Shown here in pieces: positions 9,033 to 19,300 of a DNA stretch of 38,769 bases; the first letter of the stretch is position 1; each line of letters starts with the position of its first letter. The stretch covers positions 1 through 38,769 of the forward strand of contig JAUSBS010000066.1 in NCBI GenBank assembly GCA_030651905.1, in the 5' to 3' direction. The notes beneath the pieces were generated by a model. It was not told the origin of the DNA and ran no database searches. It worked only from the letters and a program-made list of their open reading frames with translations. The position numbers were made by a program, and so were the translations under genes. The stretch comes from Coriobacteriia bacterium (GTDB lineage: Bacteria > Actinomycetota > Coriobacteriia > Anaerosomatales > PALSA-660).

Positions 9033-10286
9033 CTACGGCACCGGCGAGACCGGCTCGTCGTCGGGGGACAGCGAGCCCGAGACGACCGCGGTCCGCAGAC
9101 GTGGCAGACGGTCGACCGCGCGAGCCTCTCCCCACGAGAGCGCGGCTGCTCCTGCGAGCACGAGGCCGCCGCCGATCAGGACCGCCTGGACGCCGAATGC
9201 GGCGGCCAACGACGGCGCCACCGCGAGCGGCAGAAGCTCGCCGCCTTGCCGGTGCATCTGCGCAGCGCCCACGGCCCTGCCCATCAGATGGTCGGGCGTG
9301 GAGGACTGGATGAGGACTTTGAGCAGCACGTCCGCCACACCGATGACAGCGCCCCACACGAGCGCGCCCAATGCGACGACCAGCAGGCTGCGCGTGCCGA
9401 CATAGAGGAGAGCGCCGAACCCGACGAGCGACGAGACGACCGCGAGCCCGCGCGCGGACCTCGTGCGTTCCGGGAGCCGCGTCGACAGCCAAGCGCCGCC
9501 CACCAGTCCAAGTCCGAAGATCGTGTTCATGTAGCCGATCGCCTCGACCCCGACTTCGAGCACGTCCCGGTAGAAGAGCGGCTCGAGAGCGCCGAAGGCG
9601 CCGAACCCGAGCCACACCGCTGTGCCGATGAGCACGGGATAGCGCAAGGCCCGGTTGCCGTAGACATAGCGCAGCCCCTCGCGGAGCTCCTCGACAGCTC
9701 GTCCGCGCTGGCCTGGTTCCCGCTTCGCGCGATTCAGGTGCACGCCCCACACCAGGAACACCGCGATCAATGACGTGACCGCGTCGAGGATGAAGACCGC
9801 GTCGAGCGAGACATACGCCGCGAGCAGCGCTCCGAGACCCGGGCCGATGACGAAGGACAGCGATCCGGCACCCTCGATCCACGCGTTCACGCGCTCGATC
9901 GGGGCGTCCTCGGTGGTGAGAAAGGGTGCGAACGACGCAGACGCGGTCATCACCGGCGAGCCGAAGAAGCCCAGCAGGGCGGCGAGCACGGTGAGCTGCC
10001 ACATCTGTGTCGGCAGCAGGAACGCCAGCGCGGTCGGCACGAAGAAGAGTTCCGCGATGGCGAGCACGCGGCGAGGGTCGTAGCGATCCACGAGCACGCC
10101 GGCGACCATGGTTCCGAGGATCCCCGAGACCGCGAGCACGGCCATGAGGATCGCGATCTGCCCCGCGTTCGCATGAAGCTCGTAGGCCGCCTTGCCCCAG
10201 ACGCCGACGAAGAACGCAGCTTCGCCGCCCACGCGGGAGATGAAGCGGGCGGCGACGACACGCATGACGTCACGATTGCGAAGCAC
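9033..10286 (-). CDS. MFS transporter (MFS_3/EntS-like exporter)
   Basis: 417 aa, about 12 TM helices; GVLVDRYDPRRVLAIAEL motif A-like loop. Confidence 0.85.
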   Translation of the reverse strand: MLRNRDVMRVVAARFISRVGGEAAFFVGVWGKAAYELHANAGQIAILMAVLAVSGILGTMVAGVLVDRYDPRRVLAIAELFFVPTALAFLLPTQMWQLTVLAALLGFFGSPVMTASASFAPFLTTEDAPIERVNAWIEGAGSLSFVIGPGLGALLAAYVSLDAVFILDAVTSLIAVFLVWGVHLNRAKREPGQRGRAVEELREGLRYVYGNRALRYPVLIGTAVWLGFGAFGALEPLFYRDVLEVGVEAIGYMNTIFGLGLVGGAWLSTRLPERTRSARGLAVVSSLVGFGALLYVGTRSLLVVALGALVWGAVIGVADVLLKVLIQSSTPDHLMGRAVGAAQMHRQGGELLPLAVAPSLAAAFGVQAVLIGGGLVLAGAAALSWGEARAVDRLPRLRTAVVSGSLSPDDEPVSPVP

Positions 10287-10304
10287 CGACGCCCCGTTCG
10301 CTCG

Positions 10305-10334
10305 GGAGGGCGACCCGCTACCGGGCCGCCCTCC
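10305..10334 (-). terminator. Possible intrinsic terminator downstream of tRNA-Ala
   Basis: Inverted repeat GGAGGGCG ... CGCCCTCC (8 bp); no clear U-tract. Confidence 0.4.
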
Positions 10335-10347
10335 GCGTTACGTCTCC

Positions 10348-10422
10348 TGGTGGACCCAGGGGGATTCGAACCCCCAACCTCCACCTTGCAAAGGTGGCAC
10401 TCTCCCGTTGAGTTATGGGCCC
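10348..10422 (-). tRNA. tRNA-Ala(TGC)
   Basis: GGGCCCATAACTCAACGGGAGAGTGCCACCTTTGCAAGGTGGAGGTTGGGGGTTCGAATCCCCCTGGGTCCACCA; cloverleaf, anticodon TGC, G3:U70 identity pair, encoded CCA. Confidence 0.97.
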
Positions 10423-10684
10423 GTGCGCCGGAGATTATAGCACCGGTGAACGGGCTCGAAACACGCGCTACTCACACCGCGCCCGTGCCGGCGCCCGCCA
10501 CATCCATTTCACGCACACGTGCGCGGCGCGAAACGTCGCCGCAATGCGAACCCTCTAGCGTGGGACCCGGTGATGCGGCCGACACACGGTGCCTTGCCAA
10601 GCTGCCGTCCAACGACGTACGGCGCCCCTGTCCAAGAGCCTCGCACCCGAAACGGTCCGGCGGGCTCGCAGAAGCAAGTAGGAG

Positions 10685-12325
10685 GTGGCGACGTTGGAGT
10701 CGTTTCTCAACCGTGACTACGACTGGCGAGGGAACCTGCCGGGCGTGCTCAAGAGGGCGGTCGTGCGGACCGCGATCCTGACACTGCTCGCGGTGTTGCT
10801 CATGGCGGGTGTCGCGTGGGCGGCCAGCGCGGTTGCGCCAGCGGGCGACCCGACCGGCGCTTCGATCGGCGGCATAGCAGACGTCGTGGCGGCGACGCCC
10901 GGCGCGCCGACGCTTGCAGAGGTGGCGCAGGATCTCGGCCACCTCAAGATCGGAACGAACGCATTCTTCATCATCATCGGCGTGGCGCTCATCTTCTTCA
11001 TGCAGGCGGGCTTCATGCTCGTCGAGACCGGCTTCTGTCGGGCGAAGAATGCGGCCCACGTCGCGATGACGAACTTCATCATCTTCGCCGTGGGAGCTCT
11101 GGCGTACTGGGCCGGCGGCTTCGCCCTCCAGTTCGGTGGTGTCGGCGCCCTCAGTGCCCTCGGCGGCTCCACTGGTGTGCTCGACGGCATGCTCAAGCTC
11201 GGGGACTGGGGCCTGATGGGCACCAAGGGCTTCTTCCTCGGGGGCTCCACCTATGACGCAGGCGTCTACGCATACTTCCTGTTCCAGCTCGTGTTCATGG
11301 ACACAGCCGCCACGATCGTCACGGGCGGCATGGCAGAGCGCTGGAAGTTCTCGGCCTTCGTGCCCTTCGGGGCCTTCATGGGCCTCGTCGTCTACCCGAT
11401 CTACGGCATGTGGGTCTGGGGCGGCGGCTGGCTCGCCCAGCTCGGTGTCCAGGCGGGCCTCGGACACGGCGTGCTCGACTTCGCCGGCTCCTCGGTCGTC
11501 CACGCGGTCGGTGGCTTCTCGGCACTCGCAGGTGCACTCGTGATCGGGCCACGCCTCGGAAAGTTCAAGGCGGACGGCACCCCGGTCGCCATCCCCGGCC
11601 ACCACATCCCGATGGCGATCCTCGGCACGATCATCCTCGTGTTCGGCTGGATGGGCTTCAACGGCATGAGCACGCTGGCCGTGGGTGACCTGCGCTTCAC
11701 CGTCATCATCGTGAACACGATCCTTGCCGGCGCCGCCGGCGCGATGAGCGCCATGTTCTTGGTGTGGAAGCTGTGGGGCAAGCCCGACCCCTCGATGTCG
11801 GCGAACGGCATGCTCGCCGGCCTCGTGGCCATCACCGCCTCGTGCGCGTTCGTCAACACGGTCGGTGCTGTCATCATCGGGACCATCGCGGGCCTGCTCG
11901 TCGTCGGATCGGTCATCTTCTGGGAGCGCGTGGTCAAGGTCGACGACCCGGTCGGCGCGGTCTCCGTCCACGGCGTGAACGGGCTGTGGGGCATGATCGC
12001 CCTCGGGCTGTTCGCCGACGGCACGTACGGCGACGGGTTCAACGGCGTGAAGGGCGCGGTCACCGGGCTGCTCTACGGCGGCGGTGCGGGCCAGCTCTAT
12101 GCACAGCTCATCGCGTGCGTGGTCGTCGTGGTCTGGGCGTTCACGCTCCACTACATCTTCTTCACCATCCAGAAGAAGACGACCGGACTTCGCTCCAGCG
12201 AGGCGGACGAGCTCGCGGGCCTCGACGCTACCGAGATGGGCGTGCTCGCCTACCCGGACTTCTCGGGCAGCACCGCCGTCGGCGGCGCCAGTCTCACCGA
12301 AGCTCCGGTCGGCAGCGCACTGTAG
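10685..12325 (+). CDS. amt: Ammonium transporter (Amt family)
   Basis: 546 aa from GTG with upstream AGGAGG; MQAGFMLVETGFCRAKN, DFAGSSVVHAVGG, GWMGFNGMS, VSVHGVNGLWG. Confidence 0.95.
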   Translation: MATLESFLNRDYDWRGNLPGVLKRAVVRTAILTLLAVLLMAGVAWAASAVAPAGDPTGASIGGIADVVAATPGAPTLAEVAQDLGHLKIGTNAFFIIIGVALIFFMQAGFMLVETGFCRAKNAAHVAMTNFIIFAVGALAYWAGGFALQFGGVGALSALGGSTGVLDGMLKLGDWGLMGTKGFFLGGSTYDAGVYAYFLFQLVFMDTAATIVTGGMAERWKFSAFVPFGAFMGLVVYPIYGMWVWGGGWLAQLGVQAGLGHGVLDFAGSSVVHAVGGFSALAGALVIGPRLGKFKADGTPVAIPGHHIPMAILGTIILVFGWMGFNGMSTLAVGDLRFTVIIVNTILAGAAGAMSAMFLVWKLWGKPDPSMSANGMLAGLVAITASCAFVNTVGAVIIGTIAGLLVVGSVIFWERVVKVDDPVGAVSVHGVNGLWGMIALGLFADGTYGDGFNGVKGAVTGLLYGGGAGQLYAQLIACVVVVVWAFTLHYIFFTIQKKTTGLRSSEADELAGLDATEMGVLAYPDFSGSTAVGGASLTEAPVGSAL

Positions 12326-12342
12326 CTCGGCGCGAACGCACG

Positions 12343-12382
12343 AGAGGGGCCGGATCCGCACGACTCGCGGGTCCGGCCCCTC
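12343..12382. terminator. Intrinsic (bidirectional) terminator between convergent amt and the rhodanese-thioredoxin gene
   Basis: GAGGGGCCGGATCCGC ... GCGGGTCCGGCCCCTC, about 16-bp stem with one T/G wobble. Confidence 0.75.
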
Positions 12383-12402
12383 TTCGATTGTGGGACCACC
12401 GG

Positions 12403-13149
12403 CTACCTGAGCGCGTCGAGTCTGGCTCGCATGTCGGCCTCGGACATCTCGCCGACGACAAGCCCCTGCTGCGCGCCGTTCGAATCGACGAAGACGAATG
12501 TCGGCACGTACTGCACGCCGACGATGCCGGCGAGCCTCTCGGCCTCGGTATCGTTGCCGTCGAGCATCATGACCTTCACGTCCACCTTGCCCGCGTACGC
12601 CTGCTTGAGCCTGTCGACCACAGGCCGCATCGCTATGCACGTGGGTCAACTACTCGTGGAGAAGTCGTACATCGTCGGCTTCCCGGTCGCCGGCAGGCTT
12701 CCAGCTGCCACGCTGGCCTGCCCGCTCACGAACTCGCCGTCCCAGGCCGCGATACCGCTCGTGAGGTTGTACACATGCGAGAAGCCCTGCGCCTTGAGGT
12801 ATCCGAAGGCGTTGAGGGACCGGGCGCCGGTCGCGCAGTAGAGCACTACGGGTGCGGCCTTGTCCCAAGAGGCGGCGGCCGTCGTGAGGCCGTCCACAGG
12901 CACGTTCTCGGCGCCCTCGATGCGGCCGGACTCGAACTCGACCGACGTGCGGACGTCGACGAGCCGAGCGCCGCGCGAGACGAGGTCACGCAGCTGCTGG
13001 TTCGACACGTCTGCGCTCGGAGGGAGCGCCCCGGTCACGGCGCTTCTGGGCACCATCGCGAGGGCGAGCGCCGCGATCCCGATGACCGCGACGGCCACGC
13101 CGATCAGTATGGTCCTGCGGTTCACGGGCGACTCCGGTCTCTGCCTCAT
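12403..13149 (-). CDS. Membrane-anchored rhodanese-thioredoxin fusion selenoprotein candidate (in-frame TGA at 12646-12648 = Sec; active site U-P-T-C)
   Basis: Both halves are in one frame. Rhodanese loop VVLYCATGARS, then KPTMYDFSTSS-[TGA]-PTCIAMRPVVDRLKQAYAGKVDVKVMMLDGND...GVQYVPTFVFVDSNG, a thioredoxin fold with cis-Pro. The TGA replaces the first Cys of CXXC. N-terminal TM anchor. Alternative TTG start at 13158. Confidence 0.85.
12608..12626 (-). promoter_or_regulatory. Putative bacterial SECIS hairpin
   Basis: Minus strand G-GCCUGU-GGUCG-ACAGGC-U: 6 bp perfect stem plus G.U, apical loop starting GG (GGUC as in E. coli fdhF), loop 26 nt downstream of the TGA. Confidence 0.75.
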
Positions 13150-13166
13150 CTGCTCCAACGGGGGTG

Positions 13167-13196
13167 ATTATACCCCTGTGGGTATCCTCCACGCAA
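13167..13196 (-). promoter_or_regulatory. Predicted sigma70-type promoter of the rhodanese-thioredoxin gene, overlapped by a CsoR/CstR-like operator (13170-13185)
   Basis: Minus strand TTGCGT-N18-TATAAT; palindrome ATACCC-CTGT-GGGTAT overlaps the -10 region. Confidence 0.6.
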
Positions 13197-13325
13197 CGCC
13201 CGTGGCGCGTCCTGAGGTCGTCTTCGGGTATCCTCGCACTAGCAAACCGCCCGCCGAGCCGCTTTCAGACACGTGTCCGTGTCGCGGTACGGTGCGCCAG
13301 GGCATCGACAAGAGGGGACGCCCGC

Positions 13326-16300
13326 GTGGCCGAACGCACGGCTGCAGAACTGGCCGCGGATCCCGACGCACCGCTGAGGGCGGAACTCCTCAGCGTCGAG
13401 GGCCTGGCGGAGCGCGCGCGTGAGATTGCTGGCGCGCAGCGCTCCGCCGTGTCGACCCTCCCGCGGAAGACGCCCCTCGGGCGCCTCCTTGACCGGGCGG
13501 GGGTACAGCTCGCGGCCGTCAACACGGCGATGGCCACCGGGGCGCGCGAGGGCCGGTCGGTATCGCCTGCGATGGAGTGGCTGCTCGACAACTACTACCT
13601 GGTCGACGAGCAGGTACGTACGGCGTCCGCGGACCTGCCCGCGGGCTATGGAGCCGAGCTCCCCCGATTGACGGCAGGACCTCTCACCGGCTATCCCCGG
13701 ATCTACGAGGTGGCCGTCACCGTGCTCGCCCATACCGATGCGCGTGTCGAGGTAGACCATCTCGAGCGCTTCGTCATGGCGTACCAGGAGTCGGCCCCGC
13801 TCTCGATCGGCGAGATGTGGGCGGTTCCCATCGTCCTTCGCGTAGCGCTCGTCGAGGAGATCAGGCGCCTGTCGCGCCGCGTCAACGAGACGTTCGCGGC
13901 GGAGCAGTCGGCGGAGAGCTGGGCCGACCGGTTGCTCATCGCGCTCGAGGATCTCCCGGACACCTTGCCCGGACTGCTCGCCTCCATGTCACGAGGCGAG
14001 CGGGCGTCATCGACGTCCTTCCTCGTGCGGCTCAGTCAGCGCATGGCCGACCAGGAGCGGGACGTCTCTGCGATAACCGCCTGGATCGAACGGGCCGTGG
14101 TCGCCGTCGGGGTGAACGCGGAGACGCTCGCGCAGGCGGAGCACCAGCGCCAGGCTTCGGACCAGGTCTCGATCGCCAACGCGATCACGGCCATCAGGTT
14201 CGTGGATGCGACCGACTGGCGTGCATTCTTCGAGCGTTGCAGCGTCGTCGAGTCCGAACTCCGTCAGGATCCTGCCGGGGTCTACGCTCGCATGGACTTC
14301 GCGAGCCGTGACCGCTACCGACATGCCCTCGAGAAGCTGGCGAAGCGCTGCCCTATGACGGAGCCGGAGGTGGCGCGCGCCCTGGTGGAGCGGTCGGAGG
14401 TGGCACTACGCGACGACGCCACCGACATCGTGCGGGGACACGTGGGCTACTACCTCATCAGCGCCGGCAGGTACGACTTCGAAGTCTCGCTGCGCTACCG
14501 CCCGCTCGCGCGGGAGCGCGCTCACCGCTCGTGGCTCTCGTTTCGCGGGCTGCTCTACTGGGGGCTGCTCGCCCTTGTGACGTTCACCCTTGCGATCGGC
14601 CTTGCCGGGTTCGCGTGGAGCGCGGGTGCGGCTCCTTGGGGGATCGCCCTGCTCGTCTTGATAGCGCTCGTGCCACTCTCGGAGCTGGCGCTCGGTGTCG
14701 TGAACCGCATCGCTGCAGCGGTATGGCCCCCGCGCAACCTGCCGAAGCTGGACAACCGCACACCGCTCGCCGACGCCTACCGGACGCTCGTGGTCGTCCC
14801 CTCCCTGCTCACCTCGGTGGATGCGGTCCGCTCGGTGCTCGACAACCTCGAGATCCACCACCTGGGCAACCAGGACCGCAACATCCACTTCGCCCTGCTG
14901 GGAGACCTGAAAGGCGCTGCCGAGGAGCACCTGCCCGGCGACGCGGCCGTGCTGGAGGCGGCGCGGCGCGGCGTGATCGAGCTCAACTGCCGCTACGGGA
15001 CCGACGGCGCTGGCCCGTTCCACCTGTTCGTGCGATCGCGGACCTTCAACGAAGTCGAGCAGACCTGGATGGGATGGGAGCGGAAGCGCGGCGCGCTGAC
15101 CGAGTTCGCGAAGCTGCTCCGGGGAGCCGCTGACACGTCGATCACGCTTCAGGAGGGCGACGCCGGATTCCTTCCTGGTGTGGCCTTCGTGATCACGCTC
15201 GACTCCGATACGGTGCTGCCTCGCGACACCGCGCGTCGAATGGTGTGCACGATCGCGCATCCGCTCAGCCGTGCGCGGGTCGACACGGAGCGCGGGCTCG
15301 TGACCGGCGGCTACGGACTCGTCCAGCCCCGGGTGGGGATGTCGCTGACCTCAGCCACCGCCACGCTCTACGCGAGACTCAACACCGGCCCGACGGGCCT
15401 CGACCCGTATGCCGGCGCGGTGTCCGACACCTATCAGGACGTCTTCGGTGAAGGCTCCTTCACCGGCAAGGGCATCTTCGAAGTCGACGTCTTCAACGCC
15501 GTGCTCGAAGGCCGATTCCCCGAGAACCGGTTGCTGTCGCACGACTTGATCGAGGGCTGCTTCTTGCGAACAGCGCTCGCATCCGACGTCGAGGTCCTCG
15601 ATGACTTCCCGGGGTCGTATCTCGCGCAGTGCTCGCGCGTCCACCGATGGGTCCGGGGCGACTGGCAGATACTACCCTGGACCGGACGGACGGCGCCGCG
15701 TGAGGGCGGCGGCAGGTACCACAACCCACTCACCCGGCTCCACAAGTGGAAGATCCTCGACAATCTGCGCCGGAGCGTCTTCCCCGCATCATGGCTGTTG
15801 CTTGGTTCGGTCGGCTGGCTTCTCATGGACCGGCCCGGTTGGGTCTGGCCGGCTTCTCTGGTCCTCTTGCTCGGCTTCCCAGCCCTCAGCCACGCCTTCT
15901 ACTCGCTCCTTCGATACCCGCGTGGCGTGGGAGTGCGCGCGGCCATCCGCCCCGTGATCGCCGATCTCGCCGACGACGTCCTTCGCGCCCTTGTCGGGCT
16001 CTCGCTCCTGCCACACCAGGCGGTCCTGAACGCCGATGCGGCGATACGCGCGTTGTGGCGCTCGTACGTGAGCAAGCGGGACTTGCTGGAATGGACGACA
16101 GCGGCGGAGGCCGAGCGCCTCTCCGGCTCCGACCTGCGCTCCTTCGCTCGCGCGGTTCTTCCCTCCGCGCTGCTCGCCATCGCCCTGGTCACCCCGGCGC
16201 TCCTCCTGAACCGCGCGTCGTGGCCGTGGATCGCACCGGCGGCCCTGGCCTGGGCGCTCTCTCCTGTGGTCGCGTGGTCGATCAGCCGTCCGCTCCGACG

Positions 16301-19300
16301 GCGGGAGGCGGCGCCGACCGCGTCCGACATCCGGTTCATGCGTCGCGTGGCGCGCAAGACCTGGCGATTCTTCGAGACCTTCGTCGGCCAGGAGGATCAC
16401 TGGCTGCCGCCGGACAACTACCAGGAGGATCCGAAAGGCGAGATCGCCCACCGCACCTCCCCCACGAACATGGGGCTGCTGCTCATCACGAACCTGACCG
16501 CGCACGACCTGGGCTTCATCTCCACGGGCACCATGGTCGACCGCGTGTCCGCGACACTCAGCTCGATGGTCGGCCTCGAGCGCTTCCGCGGCCACTTCTA
16601 CAACTGGTACGACACGCGGACCTTGGAGCCGCTCCGTCCGCAGTACGTCTCGACGGTGGACTCAGGCAACCTGGCAGGCCACCTCATCGCCCTGCGCTCG
16701 GGCCTGCTCGGAGTGTCCGAGAGCCCGATCGTGGGACCGCAGGCGCTCGCCGGCATCGCCGACGCCCTGCGCCTCGCCCTCGAGGATCTGCTCGAGGCGA
16801 AGGACGCGCCCGGCCCCGCGGACGAGGTGGGCGCCCTGCGGCGTGATGTGGACGAGTTGCTGAGACGCGTGATGCTGGCGGAGCATCCCCGCAATGTCGG
16901 TGGATGGCACGCCATCCTCGACGAACTGTGGCGCGCCGCCGAGCCGCTCTCCGAGCGCGCCGAGGCCTTCGGATCGCCGGGACACCGCGCCGTCGCCTCG
17001 CTCCTTGATGCCGCGGACGCCGTGCGCAGACACCGCGCCGACCTCGTCGCGTTGGCTCCGTGGGCACATCTCGTCGCCGAGACTCCGCACGCGATCGCCG
17101 GGTGGACCCGCGCATACGATCTCGCCCCGCTCCTCTCGGAAGTCCCCAGCCTCGTCGGGCTCTCAGAAGGGTTGCACACCGCCCTCGAGGCCCTCGACGC
17201 GCTCGGGGCGAGCCCGGTCGGCGCGGATGACGCTGAGAGCGCGACGGTCTCTACCTGGGCCCGCGCTCTCGCCGATGACGTGCGTGCGAACCGTCCGGTC
17301 TGCGAGGAGCTCCTCGGCCGGCTTCGCCTGCAGTGCGACATCGCGAGCCAGATATGGGAGCACACGGACTTCGCGATGCTCTACGACGAAGGGCGAGAGC
17401 TCTTCTCCATCGGCTTCAACACCGAACAGGGGCGTCTCGACGACTCCTACTACGACATGCTCGCCTCGGAATGCCGCCTCGCCTCTTATCTCGCCATCGC
17501 GCGAGGACAGGTGCCGCAGGAGCACTGGTTCCGGCTCGGCCGTCAGCTCACGCGCACGTCGGGCGGGTTCGCGCTGCTCTCGTGGTCGGCGTCGATGTTC
17601 GAGTACCTGATGCCGCTGCTCGTCATGAACTCCTATCCGGACACGCTGCTCGACCTCACCTATGAGGCGGTCGTGCGACGCCAGCAGCAGTACGGCGCTG
17701 AGCGCGGTGTGCCCTGGGGCGTCTCGGAATCGGCATTCGCGGCCATGGACTCCGAGCTCACGTATCAGTACCAGGCGTTCGGCGTGCCGGGCCTGGGCCT
17801 CAAGCGAGGCCTCTCGGATGACATCGTGATCGCGCCGTACGCGACGATGCTCGCGATGCAGGTCGACCACGCGGCAGGACTCGCGAACCTTCGACGCCTC
17901 ACGGCCGAAGGCGCCGAGGGACCGTTCGGCTACTACGAGGCGCTCGACTACACGCCCGGTCGCGTCCCCGCGGGCCAGCGTCGCGCCGTGGTCAAGACGT
18001 ACATGGCGCACCATCAGGGCATGGGTCTCGTCGCCCTCGGCAACGAACTCACCGACGGACGCATGCGCGCCCGCTTCCACGCCGACCCGCTCGCGGAGAC
18101 CGCCGAGTTGCTGCTGCAGGAGCGGGTGCCGCGCCATATGGATCCGGCGCAACCGCACGTCGAGGAGGTCGAGTTCGTCCGGAGCCACCGCGAGCCGCCG
18201 GTGCCGGTCAACCGCTCCTACCCGCTCGCGGACACCCCCACGCCCGCCACCCACTTCCTGTCGAACGGCCGATACTCGGTCATGGTCACCAACGCCGGCG
18301 GCGGCTACAGCCGCTGGATGGACCACGCGGTCAGCCGCTACCGCGAGGACATCACCCGCGACTGCTGGGGTCAGTCCTGCTTCATCCGGGACACGGACAG
18401 CGGTGTGGTGTGGTCCAACACGTTCCAGCCGTCGCTCACGCCCTATGACGACTACCACTGCATCATGTCGGCAGACCGCGCCGAGTACCGCCGCCGGGAT
18501 GGGGAGATCGAGACGTACACGGAGATCGTCGTCTCCCCGGAAGATGACGTCGAGGTCCGGCGCATCGCGATCACGAACCACGGCATCTCCGCCCGCACGC
18601 TCGAACTCACGAGCTACTTCGAGGTCGCGCTGACCGTACAGGGCGCGGACCAGGCGCACCGGGCCTTCTCCAACCTCTTCGTCGAGACAGAGGCCGTGCC
18701 CGAGCTGCGCACGGTGCTCTTCACGCGACGGCCCCGCTCGGCGGCCGAGGCGCGCATCTGGGGCCTGCACACACTCGCCGCCGACGAGGGACTCTCAGGT
18801 GATGTGAGTTGGGAGACGGACCGCGCCAAGTTCGTCGGTCGCCTGCGCCACGTCCCCGACGCGGTCGCCCTCGACGAGGCGGGGCCGCTCTCCGACACCG
18901 TCGGTCCCGTCCTCGACCCGGTGTGCGCGATACGGCGCGTCGTCACGATCGCTCCCGGCGACACGGCGCACGTGGCCTTCACCACCGGTGTCGCCACGAC
19001 CCGCGACGATGCGCTCCGCCTGGCCGAACGCTACGCGGACGTTCGATCCGCTCAGCGCGCGATCGACCTCGCATGGTCCACCAGCCAGATCGAGCTGCGG
19101 GATCTCGGCATCACGCCGGACGAGGCGGTCGTGTTCCAGCGGCTCGCGTCGCGTCTGCTGCTGACCGATCCGTACTCACGACTCAAGCTCAAGACGTCCC
19201 GGGAGAACACGCTCAAGATCTCGGGCCTCTGGGGGCTGGGCATCTCGGGCGACCACCCGGTCCTGCTCGTGAAGATCGAGCGCATCGAGGACACGCAGAT

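Noticed and set aside
10440-10684. GlnR-like GAAAC elements upstream of amt
   Set aside because: GAAAC motifs occur but the spaced gTnAC-n6-GaAAC pattern could not be matched convincingly.
12403-12630. Separate 75-aa thioredoxin-like gene starting at ATG 12630
   Set aside because: It lacks the CXXC active site and an SD-like context; in-frame continuity with the rhodanese through a TGA at exactly the catalytic Cys position is better explained as Sec readthrough.
12630-12644. Alternative hairpin TGCAT-AGCG-ATGCG right after the TGA as the SECIS
   Set aside because: Loop is only about 11 nt from the UGA, outside the usual bacterial SECIS range; the GGUC hairpin at 12608-12626 fits better, though both may contribute to structure.
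10472-12649. 725-aa minus-strand ORF antisense to amt
   Set aside because: Arg/Asp/Glu/His-rich shadow ORF typical of high-GC DNA, antisense to a well-supported Amt gene and overlapping the SECIS region.
17163-18770. 535-aa minus-strand ORF inside the glucan synthase gene
   Set aside because: Antisense composition artefact with no recognisable domain.
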